The notes under the pieces are model-generated. The model saw only the letters and a list, made by a program, of their open reading frames with translations, was not told the origin of the DNA and did not search any database. 64,000 bases of DNA. Origin: SB25 sp050180705 (GTDB taxonomy: Bacteria; Bacteroidota; Bacteroidia; Bacteroidales; Tenuifilaceae). Shown here in pieces: positions 1 through 9,147 of this stretch. Position 1 is the first letter of the stretch. Each line of letters opens with the position of its first letter. The DNA is taken from the NCBI GenBank assembly GCA_050180705.1, contig JBFXDX010000012.1, positions 91,355 to 155,354 on the forward strand, given 5' to 3'. The position numbers and the translations under genes were made by a program.

Positions 1-1
1 C

Positions 2-814
2 GGAAATACTTGGAAGGTTATTCACTATAACTTGGAGCATTTAGGGTACAATGTGTTGCCCGAGCCGGTAATATTCAGCCCGCATTATATTGGAATTCCT
101 CAGCATCGCGAAAGGGTTTTTATTGCATGCGTAAGAAAGGATATTGGAGAATTGCCGATAATGCCATCGAAACCATCGAAATTACAAAGCTGTGATGCCT
201 TAAGTGTTGTCGATACCGATTCTCGGAATCATAAAGAGTTCCGGGTTACAAAAAGCGAAGAGGGCATCATTGAAATATGGAACAGCTTTATTAAGAATAT
301 TAAGGGCGATTTACCTGGCTTTCCTGTTTGGACAGAATGGTTCGATAAGGAGGTTTCCCAGGAAGAGTTTGTAATGTATCCTGCCTGGAAGCAGAGTTTC
401 ATCCAAAAGAATAAGCAGCTGTTTTCGTCGAATTATAAGTTCCTTTCCAAATGGCTGGAAAAAGCTCGGAGTAATCCCGATTTTAAGGGGGCAAAGGCCA
501 AGTTCGAATGGCAGGCGGGGAAAGTTGCAAATCCTGATCTTTGGAGTACGTTAATGCATTTCAGACCATCGGGGTTAAGAGCAAAAGCACCTACACATTT
601 TCCGGCATTGGTAGCCATTACACAAACATCGATTGTTGGCCCATTAAAAAGAAGACTTACTCCACGGGAGTGCGCTCGGTTACAGAGTTTTCCCGAAACT
701 TTTAAAATCCATTCGACCAACAGAATTGCGTACCGTCAGTTTGGTAACTCTGTAAATGTTGAGGTGGTGAAACTTTTTGCAAAAACTTTACTATATTCGA
801 ATTCTATTATTTAA
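2..814 (+). CDS. C5-cytosine DNA methyltransferase, C-terminal part (cut by left window edge)
   Basis: This is the C-terminal part of a DNA (cytosine-5) methyltransferase, which moves a methyl group from SAM to cytosine C5, usually within a restriction-modification system or as an orphan. The frame is open from base 2; the TTG at 32 is only an internal codon, so the true start and motifs I-IV, including the catalytic Cys, lie outside the window. Motif VIII (QHRER, about 101-115), motif IX (RRLTPRECARLQSFP, about 650-700) and motif X (FGNSVNVEVV, about 740-770) are all intact. The roughly 120 residues between VIII and IX form the target-recognition region. No restriction endonuclease follows; the next gene is an unrelated RDD protein. 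Family assignment is firm, but specificity cannot be read. Confidence 0.93.
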   Translation, partial: GNTWKVIHYNLEHLGYNVLPEPVIFSPHYIGIPQHRERVFIACVRKDIGELPIMPSKPSKLQSCDALSVVDTDSRNHKEFRVTKSEEGIIEIWNSFIKNIKGDLPGFPVWTEWFDKEVSQEEFVMYPAWKQSFIQKNKQLFSSNYKFLSKWLEKARSNPDFKGAKAKFEWQAGKVANPDLWSTLMHFRPSGLRAKAPTHFPALVAITQTSIVGPLKRRLTPRECARLQSFPETFKIHSTNRIAYRQFGNSVNVEVVKLFAKTLLYSNSII

Positions 815-832
815 CCCTAAATCATTATTTGT

Positions 833-1303
833 ATGGAAAAGAAGTACGCAGGCTTTTGGTGGCGCTTTATCGCTATCTTACTCGATGGGATTATCCTTTG
901 GATTGTTAAAATGATTTTAATCACTCCATTCCTTGGTGTTATAGGTTTTTCTGCTTATAAGGCAGCATCTGGAGGCATGGATGAAGCTGCTGCTATAGGC
1001 ATGGCTGGTGCTATTGTTGGAACATTGCTACTCAGTTGGTCATTGAGTATTGTTGCAGGTTGGCTTTACTTTGCATTGATGGAGTCGTCCAAATTTCAGG
1101 GTACAGTTGGAAAATTAGCTTTAGGTATTATTGTTACTGATGTAGATGGTAATAAAATATCCTTTGCTAGAGCAACTGGTCGTTATTTCTCAAAGATTCT
1201 ATCAGGTTTTATTTTGATGATAGGTTATATAATGGCTGGTTTCACCGAGAAAAAACAGGCATTGCACGATATTATTGCAGGTACTTTAGTTTGGAAAAAA
1301 TAG
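833..1303 (+). CDS. RDD family membrane protein
   Basis: Small integral membrane protein of 156 residues with the RDD domain. The N-terminal helix carries the family Arg and Asp (R11 and D18 in RFIAILLDG). Two further hydrophobic stretches lie near residues 60-85 and 115-140, and the C-terminus has the typical LHDIIAGTLVWKK ending. RDD proteins are poorly defined; some have been linked to ion transport or stress tolerance. The gene starts 18 bases after the methyltransferase stop and ends at a strong hairpin terminator. Specific function is unknown. Confidence 0.88.
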   Translation: MEKKYAGFWWRFIAILLDGIILWIVKMILITPFLGVIGFSAYKAASGGMDEAAAIGMAGAIVGTLLLSWSLSIVAGWLYFALMESSKFQGTVGKLALGIIVTDVDGNKISFARATGRYFSKILSGFILMIGYIMAGFTEKKQALHDIIAGTLVWKK

Positions 1304-1324
1304 TACAGTCTGCACTGTTAAAAT

Positions 1325-1349
1325 AAAAGTCCGCTAAATGCGGACTTTT
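1325..1349 (+). terminator. Bidirectional rho-independent terminator between the RDD gene and aroA
   Basis: Stem GTCCGC/GCGGAC (1329-1334 and 1340-1345) is extended by A/T pairs and followed by a T-run. A-tract and T-tract on both sides let it serve the two convergent genes. Confidence 0.88.
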
Positions 1350-1367
1350 TTTATTTGTAAGGCTTAA

Positions 1368-2603
1368 TTAACTATTTATTTCGAAACCAACCTTCTTTAA
1401 ATCGTCCCAGAATGTTGTGTACGATTTATTGGTAACCCAAGGATTTTCGATGGTTACATTTATGCCTTTTAGGCATATTGGCGCTAACGAAAGAGGCATG
1501 CGATGGTCGTTGTGCGTATCGAATGTAACTTCCTTTAATCCTTTAAACTTTGTTTTTCCATCAAAGGAGAGTCTTTCTTTATTCTCGATAACTTCCAACT
1601 TTATACTTGCACCAATTTTTGCCAGCTCTGCTTTAATGGACTCTATTCTGTCGGAGTCTTTCTGATGCAGCGATTCTATTCCCTCAATCAGGAAAGGGAT
1701 ATTTAGGCATGCGCATGTAACAACACAGGCTGGAATTAAATCGGGGTGATTGGCAAAATTATGGGTGAACTTCTTTACAGTTTTACCTTTCCGTTTTATT
1801 TTGATGGAATCGGGATTAATCTGAGTTTCTACACCAAATTGCTTGAAGATATCCTTGGTAACAGAATCGCACTGAAAACTTTCAGGATTTAATCCTTCCA
1901 GAGTGATACTCCCTTTTTGAGCAAGTGCAACCATTTGGTACCAGTACGAGGCCATGCTCCAATCCGATTCAATTACCAACTCGGAGCCATCTTTTGTTTC
2001 GTGTTCAACAAGAATGTCTTCCTCTTTCCACTCAGTATTCACGCCTAAATATTGCAATGCTTTTAGGGTCATCATTACGTATCCCGATTGTATAATGCGA
2101 TCCTTTAACTCAGCAATGGTTTCGTTCTGAATAGAGTCCGACAGAAGTAATTTTGCTTCAATAACCTTGCTGTTGATAGACCCATCGACACGGAGAATTT
2201 TGCCCTGCAAATTCTTGCCAATGATTTTTAGAGGAGGTCGTCCCAATCGTTCCTCGAAGGAGACATTTAGACCAAATTTTTGAAGCACCTTGGCTATTTT
2301 AGCAATAGGCTTATCTTTTATGAAGTCCGATGATGAGATTGTCCATTCTCCACCAAAATAGTTAATGAACGATCGGATATGCCGTATTGCTTTTGCCGAG
2401 GATCCTCGGTTTTTCTTTACTTCGCTCAGTAGATTTTTGTCAATTATGCGGGAATCTTCGGTTTCCGTAGTGATTTGCTGAGTGAGATTCGAACTCCTTA
2501 GAATTCTAATCGTTAAAAATTTGTGATTTAAAGGCTTTGTGGGAGATAGCGTTATTTCACCATTCAAAGTCTGATCTGGTTTACTAACATAATACTTAAT
2601 CAT
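1368..2603 (-). CDS. aroA: 3-phosphoshikimate 1-carboxyvinyltransferase (EPSP synthase), divergent
   Basis: EPSP synthase homologue of 411 residues, close to the usual 420-430. The family enzyme joins shikimate-3-phosphate and PEP in the chorismate pathway. Recognisable elements are the N-terminal Lys (K23), the D288-x-x-P motif, KDSDRI (315-320) and NDHRMP (365-370). Several normally invariant positions differ: the GSKSxSNR motif reads PTKPLNHK, SSQ of the shikimate pocket reads NSK (144-146), and the catalytic KESDR Glu is Asp. It could be a divergent working AroA or a paralogue with a shifted substrate. It stands alone on the minus strand, about 100 bases from cdaA. Confidence 0.8.
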   Translation of the reverse strand: MIKYYVSKPDQTLNGEITLSPTKPLNHKFLTIRILRSSNLTQQITTETEDSRIIDKNLLSEVKKNRGSSAKAIRHIRSFINYFGGEWTISSSDFIKDKPIAKIAKVLQKFGLNVSFEERLGRPPLKIIGKNLQGKILRVDGSINSKVIEAKLLLSDSIQNETIAELKDRIIQSGYVMMTLKALQYLGVNTEWKEEDILVEHETKDGSELVIESDWSMASYWYQMVALAQKGSITLEGLNPESFQCDSVTKDIFKQFGVETQINPDSIKIKRKGKTVKKFTHNFANHPDLIPACVVTCACLNIPFLIEGIESLHQKDSDRIESIKAELAKIGASIKLEVIENKERLSFDGKTKFKGLKEVTFDTHNDHRMPLSLAPICLKGINVTIENPWVTNKSYTTFWDDLKKVGFEINS

Positions 2604-2702
2604 AATGCATCGAAATTTTGTCCCAAGAATCTCAAAAGTAAAATTTTTACGGATATAAACCCATAAAAATTCAATATTATTATCAACTAGGAGAGTGTTG
2701 CT

Positions 2703-3506
2703 TTAGGAATGATTTGTGAGGTTTTCCTCTAGTAAAATCTTGAGTTCTTGGGTTGAAACTCCATATTTTATGATGCTATGTACTACAAAACTGATTTTTC
2801 CAGTTTCTTCAGATACCAGTACAACCAATGCATCCGTAATTTCGCTTATTCCAATGGCTGCTTTGTGACGCATTCCGTAATGAGGTGGAAGATTTAGGTT
2901 CTCGCTTACGGGCAGTACGCATCGTGCTGCATGAATTTTGTCGTTAACAATTATAACGGCACCGTCGTGTAGTGGGCTGTTTTTAAAGAAAATGTTTTCG
3001 AGCAACCGGCTCGAGGTTTCTGCTTCTATAATATCTCCCGTTTCGGCGTAGAATTGTAGTTCCGATTTTCGCGCAATAACAATTAAAGCTCCAGTCTTAG
3101 TTTCGGACATATTCCTGCATGCTTTAACAATGGCATTGATGTTAATAGGCGGAGTGTCATCCTTGTGTTTTGGAAAGAGTATATTCTCTAACGAGAACTT
3201 GCTTCTCGACATGTATCGGCTTCCTATAAAAAGTAAGAATTTCCTGATCTCCTGTTGAAATACTATGATTAAGGCCAAAACTCCAACTCCGATGATTTGT
3301 CCAAGAATTCCACTCAGTAGTTCCATGTTTAGAGCACGAACAACCAACCAGAATATGTATAAAACAACAACTCCCGCAAAGATATTGATGGCCACAGTAC
3401 CTCGTATAAGCATATATATTTGGTAAAGCAGAAAGGCCACGAGAATTACATCGATAATATCGAGAACTCGGATTGTAATGAAAAGATCAATAAAACCGGT
3501 AATCAT
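2703..3506 (-). CDS. cdaA: Diadenylate cyclase, membrane CdaA type
   Basis: Makes the second messenger c-di-AMP from two ATP. Three N-terminal membrane helices (about residues 10-85) precede a DisA_N/DAC domain. The DGA motif is present (D181-G-A183); the second motif, usually GTRHR, reads GMRHK (211-215), a conservative change. Length (267) fits CdaA. It lies 9 bases after folP on the same strand, a pairing commonly seen in Bacteroidota, so the two are probably cotranscribed. c-di-AMP typically controls potassium and osmotic balance; no phosphodiesterase or effector is visible here. Confidence 0.92.
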   Translation of the reverse strand: MITGFIDLFITIRVLDIIDVILVAFLLYQIYMLIRGTVAINIFAGVVVLYIFWLVVRALNMELLSGILGQIIGVGVLALIIVFQQEIRKFLLFIGSRYMSRSKFSLENILFPKHKDDTPPININAIVKACRNMSETKTGALIVIARKSELQFYAETGDIIEAETSSRLLENIFFKNSPLHDGAVIIVNDKIHAARCVLPVSENLNLPPHYGMRHKAAIGISEITDALVVLVSEETGKISFVVHSIIKYGVSTQELKILLEENLTNHS

Positions 3507-3515
3507 ACCTTTATC

Positions 3516-4397
3516 TTATAAATACTGAAAATCGGGTTGCTGCTGGGTTAGTTCAAAAAGTTTGATAGTTTCAAACGCTTCTTTTACATCGTGAACTCGC
3601 AAAATAGTTGCTCCATTCTCAAGAGCAATGGTATTAAGAACCGATGTTCCGTTTAGTGCATTATTGGGCGAGATATTAAGCGATTTGTATATCATTGATT
3701 TTCGAGAAACGCCAGCTAGAATTGGAAGTTCAAAAAGTCGGAACGCATTCAGGTTCTTTAGTATGGTGTAGTTGTGATCTGTGTTTTTACCAAATCCGAA
3801 GCCCGGATCTAGAATTATATCGTTAACGCCCAAACGTTTCAGCCTTTCTATTTTTTCGTTGAAGTAGATGAAAATCTCTTTGATTACATTTTCGTAGGTT
3901 GGATTGTGCTGCATATTATCTGGAGTTCCCTTCATGTGCATAAGAATATACGGAACCTTTAACTCTGCAATAGTTTCAAACATTTTAGGATCCATTTCGC
4001 CCGCCGATATATCGTTGATGATATTTGCTCCAAAATCCGAAACCATTCTACGGGCAACACTCGAACGAAATGTGTCGATGGAAACTATTGCCGATGGAAA
4101 TTTCTTTTTAATTGCATTCAATGCTTTCGAGAGGCGCTTTAGTTCCAACTCTTCATCAACAGGGTTTGCCCCAGGACGAGTAGAGCATGCGCCTACATCA
4201 ATTATTGTACCTCCGTCGGCCAAAATTTGCTCGGCTCGGCGTGCAATTGAGTGTGAAAAACGGAATCGGCTTGCACTAAAAAAAGAATCGCTAGTTACGT
4301 TTATTATTCCCATTACCATAGGTTTGGCAACACTTATTATCTTTCCATTGCTAGTAATGGTTTGCCTTTGTTTTAAATGAGATTCAAGTTGTTCCAT
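3516..4397 (-). CDS. folP: Dihydropteroate synthase
   Basis: Condenses p-aminobenzoate with 6-hydroxymethyl-dihydropterin diphosphate in folate synthesis; the sulfonamide target. All signature loops are present: MGIINVTSDSFF near residue 29, IDVGACSTRPG (66-76), DPGFGFGK (197-204), a VSRK segment and the terminal RVHDV. TIM-barrel length (293) is normal. First gene of a folP-cdaA pair reading left, divergent from tmk over a 109-base gap. Cytosolic. Confidence 0.95.
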   Translation of the reverse strand: MEQLESHLKQRQTITSNGKIISVAKPMVMGIINVTSDSFFSASRFRFSHSIARRAEQILADGGTIIDVGACSTRPGANPVDEELELKRLSKALNAIKKKFPSAIVSIDTFRSSVARRMVSDFGANIINDISAGEMDPKMFETIAELKVPYILMHMKGTPDNMQHNPTYENVIKEIFIYFNEKIERLKRLGVNDIILDPGFGFGKNTDHNYTILKNLNAFRLFELPILAGVSRKSMIYKSLNISPNNALNGTSVLNTIALENGATILRVHDVKEAFETIKLFELTQQQPDFQYL

Positions 4398-4506
4398 TTT
4401 TTCCTATATTGCGTGGTATTTTGTGGTTAAAAATACGAAACATTGGTTGAAATTTGCTACGGTTGAGGTTTTAATTCTTTGATTTAAATTAAAAAACAGA
4501 TTTACA

Positions 4507-5199
4507 ATGGCTTTGATTGTGATTGAGGGACTGGATGGTGCCGGAAAATCTACCCAGATTAATCTTTTAAATAATTATTTTGTTGAAAAGGGAATTCCTA
4601 CTCACTTTTTACATTTTCCTAGGGTCGAATCTCCTTTCTTTGGTGAGTTGATTGCCAAATTCTTACGTGGCGATTTGGGTGATATTAATCAGGTCGATCC
4701 ATACATTGTTGCCTTGCTTTATGCATCGGACAGAATGGATGCTGCTTCTACAATCCAGAGTTGGCTTAACAATGGGCATGTGGTTTTGCTCGATAGGTAT
4801 GTCTACTCAAATATAGCATTTCAGTGTGCAAAGTTGAGTTCCGACGATGAACGTAGTGCTTTACGAAACTGGATATTTAAGTTAGAGTTCGATTACTATA
4901 AAATTCCGAAGCCCGATTTGAACATTTTCCTTGATGTACCGTTCGAGTTTACGAAATCGAGGTTAACTCAGCAACGTTCCGGAACCGATAGGGATTATCT
5001 AAATGGAAAAGACGATATTCACGAAAAGGATTTAGGATTTCAGGAGAGAGTGCGTAAGGTTTACCTTGAGCAGGAGAAAATTGATAATTTTTTCAAGGTG
5101 ATTAAGTGTAATGCTTCCGACGGATCTATGCAGAAACCCAACGAAATATTTAATCAAATCTTAAGTGCGATTAATGAAAATGGTTTGTCGATAGGCTAG
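4507..5199 (+). CDS. tmk: Thymidylate kinase
   Basis: Phosphorylates dTMP to dTDP for DNA synthesis. The P-loop GLDGAGKST is at residues 8-16 and the DRY motif at 96-98. A lid region with RSGTDRDY follows at about 160. Length 230 is slightly long for the family (200-215). The ATG at 4507 follows an AT-rich leader and gives the P-loop its usual distance from the N-terminus. The next gene starts about 20 bases downstream, so the two may share a transcript. Confidence 0.93.
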   Translation: MALIVIEGLDGAGKSTQINLLNNYFVEKGIPTHFLHFPRVESPFFGELIAKFLRGDLGDINQVDPYIVALLYASDRMDAASTIQSWLNNGHVVLLDRYVYSNIAFQCAKLSSDDERSALRNWIFKLEFDYYKIPKPDLNIFLDVPFEFTKSRLTQQRSGTDRDYLNGKDDIHEKDLGFQERVRKVYLEQEKIDNFFKVIKCNASDGSMQKPNEIFNQILSAINENGLSIG

Positions 5200-5221
5200 T
5201 ATATAACTAATGAATAATATT

Positions 5222-6439
5222 ATGAAACGAATAGTGATAGTAAGCCGGTATCTAATTGCGTTAGTATTTATCTTTTCTGGCTTTGTTAAAGGCGTTGATC
5301 CACTTGGCTCGGCATATAAGTTTCACGATTATTTTGTGGCGTTTCATCTCGATTTTCTGGAGCCATTATCTCTTCTCTTCTCTTTTTTGCTTGGTGCAGC
5401 CGAGTTGCTTATTGGCTTACTTTTGCTGTTTGGAGTTAGGTTGAAAATTGCAGCGTGGGGAGCGTTTCTGTTTATGTTGTTGTTTACTCCATTAACGCTA
5501 TTCTTGGCAATTTTTAATCCGGTGTCGGATTGCGGATGTTTTGGCGACGCAGTACACCTATCGAATTGGCAAACATTCTACAAGAATATAGTGTTTTTTG
5601 CGGCTTCAATTGTTCTTTTGGTTTACCGTGGTAATTTGGAGTGCACTTTTGCAAAATGGAAAGAGTATTTCTTATTGGTGCTTTTGATTATTGTTGCATT
5701 TGCCCCGGCAATTCATGGGTATCAGCATTTGCCTTCCATTGATTTTCGTCCGTACCATGTGGGTGTAAATATTTATAACGATATGACTGTACCCGAGGGT
5801 GCTCCTTCCGATGAGTATAGTACAAAGTTTTCTTACCGGAAAGATGGTATTATAAAGGAGTTCGATGAGAGTAATTACCCTTGGGACGATTCTACGTGGA
5901 CTTTTGTTGATGCAAAATCGATTTTGGTTAAGGAGGGATACACTGCGCCAATTCATAATTTCACGCTAAATACGTTAGAAGGTGAAGATATTACAGAGAA
6001 ATTCGTAACAGCAAGCGGATATAGTTTCTTGGTTGTTTCTTCGAGATTGGATAAAGCCGATGTGAATGCTTTTAAGAAGTTAACCGACTTATACTATAAG
6101 GCCAACGAGAAAGGCTATGGATTTATTTGTGCTACAGCAACCTCTCTGGATGCAATTCGTCAATTTACCAGCGAAAATGCAATCCCATTCCAATTCGTTA
6201 CTGCCGACGAGGTAACGCTTAAAACTATAGTTCGTTCAAATCCAGGTTTGCTGTTACTGTACAATGGAACAATAATTGGCAAGTGGCACTGGCGCGATTT
6301 TCCAGATGTTAACTATGTCAACAGCGATATGTATTCCATGCAGTTATCTGAAATGGCAAGTGTTGCTAATAAAAGGCTTTCCATTGCATTGGGGGCATTT
6401 CTTTTGCTCTTATTAATTATTGTTAAGTTCTGGAAATAA
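5222..6439 (+). CDS. BT_3928-type DoxX family membrane protein with thioredoxin-like region
   Basis: Membrane protein typical of Bacteroidota. The N-terminal 150 residues form a four-helix DoxX-like bundle (FIFSGFVKGVDPLG, then the conserved SDCGCFGD loop). A soluble domain of about 200 residues resembles a thioredoxin fold but lacks a CxxC active site, and a C-terminal helix ends the protein. I prefer the ATG at 5222 (MKRIVIVSRYL) to the one at 5210 because it places a positive charge directly before the first helix. It follows tmk closely. Related proteins are suspected redox or quinone-linked factors; the role here is unknown. Confidence 0.82.
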   Translation: MKRIVIVSRYLIALVFIFSGFVKGVDPLGSAYKFHDYFVAFHLDFLEPLSLLFSFLLGAAELLIGLLLLFGVRLKIAAWGAFLFMLLFTPLTLFLAIFNPVSDCGCFGDAVHLSNWQTFYKNIVFFAASIVLLVYRGNLECTFAKWKEYFLLVLLIIVAFAPAIHGYQHLPSIDFRPYHVGVNIYNDMTVPEGAPSDEYSTKFSYRKDGIIKEFDESNYPWDDSTWTFVDAKSILVKEGYTAPIHNFTLNTLEGEDITEKFVTASGYSFLVVSSRLDKADVNAFKKLTDLYYKANEKGYGFICATATSLDAIRQFTSENAIPFQFVTADEVTLKTIVRSNPGLLLLYNGTIIGKWHWRDFPDVNYVNSDMYSMQLSEMASVANKRLSIALGAFLLLLLIIVKFWK

Positions 6440-6522
6440 ACTTACGATATTGTTTTCGTTTCACTGTATTAGCTATAACTTTATTGTTAAAACATAAAGA
6501 GTTGTCATTTAAAATTTGAAGT

Positions 6523-8715
6523 ATGATTAAATTTTTTGTTAGAAGAGCCATTTTCGTTCTTTTGATTATTTGTTGGGAGTTTTCTTTTGCCGATGAAGGA
6601 ATGTGGCTGATAAACTTGCTAAATCAGAATATTGCTACAATGCAGTCGATGGGATTAAAACTTTCGGCCGAAGATATATATAGTATAAACCATTCTAGCT
6701 TAAAGGATGCTATAGTTCAGTTTGATGATGGTGGATGTACTGGAGAGTTGGTTTCGGCACAGGGACTATTTCTCACAAATCATCACTGTGGAGTAGAGGC
6801 TGTTCAGTCGCAAAGTACAACTGAGAACAATCTACTGAAGAATGGCTTCTGGGCAAAGAATTTCTCGGAGGAATTACCAATTGAGGGAAAAACGGCGCTT
6901 ATCCTTGTTGGAATAGAGGATGTCACCAGTAAAGTGCTGTCGACTGTAAATAACGGTTTGCCTAACAAGGATTACTTTGAGCAGTTGAGAAATACAATGA
7001 GGAGCATTGAGGAGGAGACTGCTCAAAAAACGGGTTATCATGTAGTAGTAAAGCCTTTCTACAATAATAACGCATTTTATTTGTTTTCTTACGAGCGTTT
7101 TCTTGATGTTCGTTTAGTGGGAGTGCCTCCAACATCGATTGGTAATTTTGGTGGAGATGTCGATAATTGGCATTGGCCACGTCATACTGGTGATTTCTGT
7201 ATTTTTAGAATCTACTCATCACCCGATGGAAAACCAGCAGAGTATAGTACCAAGAATGTTCCCTACAAATCGAAGAACTTCCTTAAGATTGATTTGAAAG
7301 GGGTTGACGAAGGCGATTTTGCAATGATAATTGGCTATCCGGGAACAACGCACCGTTATGCAACTTCGTATGAGGCTTTGAATGCCCGCGATGTAATTGC
7401 TCCGTGGAAGCGTGAGGTTTGGGGTTCGCTTATCAATGTAATAAAGGATGCACAGACCCGTGATCCAAAGGTTAAGGTTGATTATACCGATAAGCACGAT
7501 TACCTGGTTAACTTTTATCAGAAAGACACTTGGCAGGCCGAATCGATGTTTCGCTATAGGGTAGTGGAGCGTCTTGCTGCTCGTGAGGATAGTTTGAAGG
7601 TTTGGGTAAATCAAAATCCTTCGCTTCGTAGCCGTTACTTAACATCACTTCCTGTAATAAAGGGTTATTACGAGCAGTCGTTGCAGAATAAGTGGGATGC
7701 CTTGGAAGGTTCACTTTCGGCTCTCTCATTTTACCCTGTCGATATATATAAGAACATAAATGCTGCAAGCAACTTTATAAATGCCATTTTTACTCAGGGA
7801 AAGCCCTATAGTGCTTTTAAATTCTGGAAGAAAGATGAAATTCGTTCCGAGGGAAGGATCTTGAAAAAGAACATGTCATCAATTTTCGATAAGTATTACT
7901 ATAATCCTGATTTGGGGCTTTACATTGTTTCGTTTGGTGGTTTGCTGAATAGTGTAGGCGATTGCCCAAATTTAGGGTTGATGAATGCAATTAAGCATAT
8001 TCCCGACATTAATAGGTTGTATCCCTACTATGTTCAGGGTTTCTATGAGCATTCATATTTTACATCGAAGGAGAATTTAGAGAAACTAATAAAGAATCCA
8101 GTTTCCGATTCATTGTTAAAGGATCCACTATTCATATTGTATCACAACTACAACGCTATGTGGGATTCCGTTTATCCTCAGATGTACAGTGCTAAGCTCG
8201 ATTACGAAAAGGCTATGCAGATGTACACAAAAGGGTTAATGGAGATGAGTTCTAATCAGCAGTATTACCCCGATGCGAATTCTACAATGAGACTTACTTA
8301 TGGTAAAGTAGTTGGATATAAGCCTGCCGATGGTTTGATATTTAAACCGTTTACATACCTCGATGGAGTTATGGAAAAGGAGAATCCTAATAATGATGTT
8401 TTTGAGGTTGATCCTAAGTTGAAAGAACTTTGGCGAAATAAAGATTATGGACGTTACGGAACCAATGGTAAAATGCCCGTTTGTTTCCTTACCGATAACG
8501 ACATTACCGGTGGAAATTCCGGGAGTCCAGTGTTAAATGGTGATGGCAATTTGATTGGAATCGCTTTCGATGGAAATGCCGAAGCAATGGCTTGCGATTA
8601 CATGTATGAGCCCGATGTACAACGTACCATAATTGTCGATATCCGCTATGTACTTTTTGTCGTAGACAAGTTTGCCGATGCACAGAATATTATTAATGAA
8701 ATGAGTATTAACTAA
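6523..8715 (+). CDS. S46 family dipeptidyl-peptidase, DPP7-type
   Basis: Exported serine exopeptidase that releases dipeptides from oligopeptides. A signal peptide ends near residue 23 (FSFADEG). Catalytic elements: His in TNHHCG (87-88), Asp in the GDVDNWHWPRHTGDF region, and Ser666 in TGGNSGSP. The residue 18 positions after the Ser sets P1 preference in this family: Arg in DPP11 (acidic P1), Gly in DPP7 (hydrophobic P1). Here it is Gly684 (AFDGN), so DPP7-like specificity is inferred. Length (730) is standard. The gene is single, with its own terminator, and fits a peptide-using lifestyle with the OPT, PepT and PepD genes in this window. Confidence 0.93.
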   Translation: MIKFFVRRAIFVLLIICWEFSFADEGMWLINLLNQNIATMQSMGLKLSAEDIYSINHSSLKDAIVQFDDGGCTGELVSAQGLFLTNHHCGVEAVQSQSTTENNLLKNGFWAKNFSEELPIEGKTALILVGIEDVTSKVLSTVNNGLPNKDYFEQLRNTMRSIEEETAQKTGYHVVVKPFYNNNAFYLFSYERFLDVRLVGVPPTSIGNFGGDVDNWHWPRHTGDFCIFRIYSSPDGKPAEYSTKNVPYKSKNFLKIDLKGVDEGDFAMIIGYPGTTHRYATSYEALNARDVIAPWKREVWGSLINVIKDAQTRDPKVKVDYTDKHDYLVNFYQKDTWQAESMFRYRVVERLAAREDSLKVWVNQNPSLRSRYLTSLPVIKGYYEQSLQNKWDALEGSLSALSFYPVDIYKNINAASNFINAIFTQGKPYSAFKFWKKDEIRSEGRILKKNMSSIFDKYYYNPDLGLYIVSFGGLLNSVGDCPNLGLMNAIKHIPDINRLYPYYVQGFYEHSYFTSKENLEKLIKNPVSDSLLKDPLFILYHNYNAMWDSVYPQMYSAKLDYEKAMQMYTKGLMEMSSNQQYYPDANSTMRLTYGKVVGYKPADGLIFKPFTYLDGVMEKENPNNDVFEVDPKLKELWRNKDYGRYGTNGKMPVCFLTDNDITGGNSGSPVLNGDGNLIGIAFDGNAEAMACDYMYEPDVQRTIIVDIRYVLFVVDKFADAQNIINEMSIN

Positions 8716-8730
8716 ATCACATAAAAAGAA

Positions 8731-8748
8731 AAGCGGCTTTCGCCGCTT
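8731..8748 (+). terminator. Bidirectional terminator between the DPP7 gene and osmC
   Basis: Perfect 7-bp stem AAGCGGC/GCCGCTT with a 4-base loop, A-rich before and T7 after. It sits 16 bases past the DPP7 stop and next to the convergent osmC stop. Confidence 0.9.
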
Positions 8749-8751
8749 TTT

Positions 8752-9147
8752 TTATACTGTTTTGGTAACAACACTCATTTGTGGAGGATTCTGAAGGTGT
8801 TTCTTCACCGCGCACTGATCGGCAGCCTTTATAACTGCATCCTTATATTTCTCTGGAAAATCTGTAGGGAGTTGTATCTCTATTTGTAAGTTCTCAACCA
8901 TATGGGTTGTAGGATTAAATCCATGCCTCTGAACTATCTTAATATTGTCGGTAGGGATTCCTCTTTGATCGCAAAAGGATTTCACATAAATACCTGCACA
9001 TGTTCCTATAGATGCAAGAAATAATGAAAAAGGAGCAGGTCCTTTATTATCTCCACCTCCATACAATGGCTGATCGGTTAGAATTGTATGCTCTCCTACA
9101 TGAGCAATAACTTGTTTGTTTCCTTGAAATGTTACTTCGAATTCCAT
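8752..9147 (-). CDS. OsmC family peroxiredoxin-like protein
   Basis: OsmC/Ohr-family protein of 131 residues that probably reduces organic hydroperoxides with a thiol pair. The two expected cysteines are present, C50 in GTCAGIYVKSFC and C112 in DQCAVKKH. An upstream TTG would add 11 residues, but the ATG at 9147 starts right at the first beta strand (MEFEVTF) and is preferred. Single gene, cytosolic. OsmC and Ohr subfamilies cannot be separated confidently by eye. Confidence 0.88.
   Translation of the reverse strand: MEFEVTFQGNKQVIAHVGEHTILTDQPLYGGGDNKGPAPFSLFLASIGTCAGIYVKSFCDQRGIPTDNIKIVQRHGFNPTTHMVENLQIEIQLPTDFPEKYKDAVIKAADQCAVKKHLQNPPQMSVVTKTV

Noticed and set aside
2..814. Complete restriction-modification system
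   Set aside because: Only the methyltransferase end is visible and the following gene is an RDD membrane protein; no endonuclease is seen.
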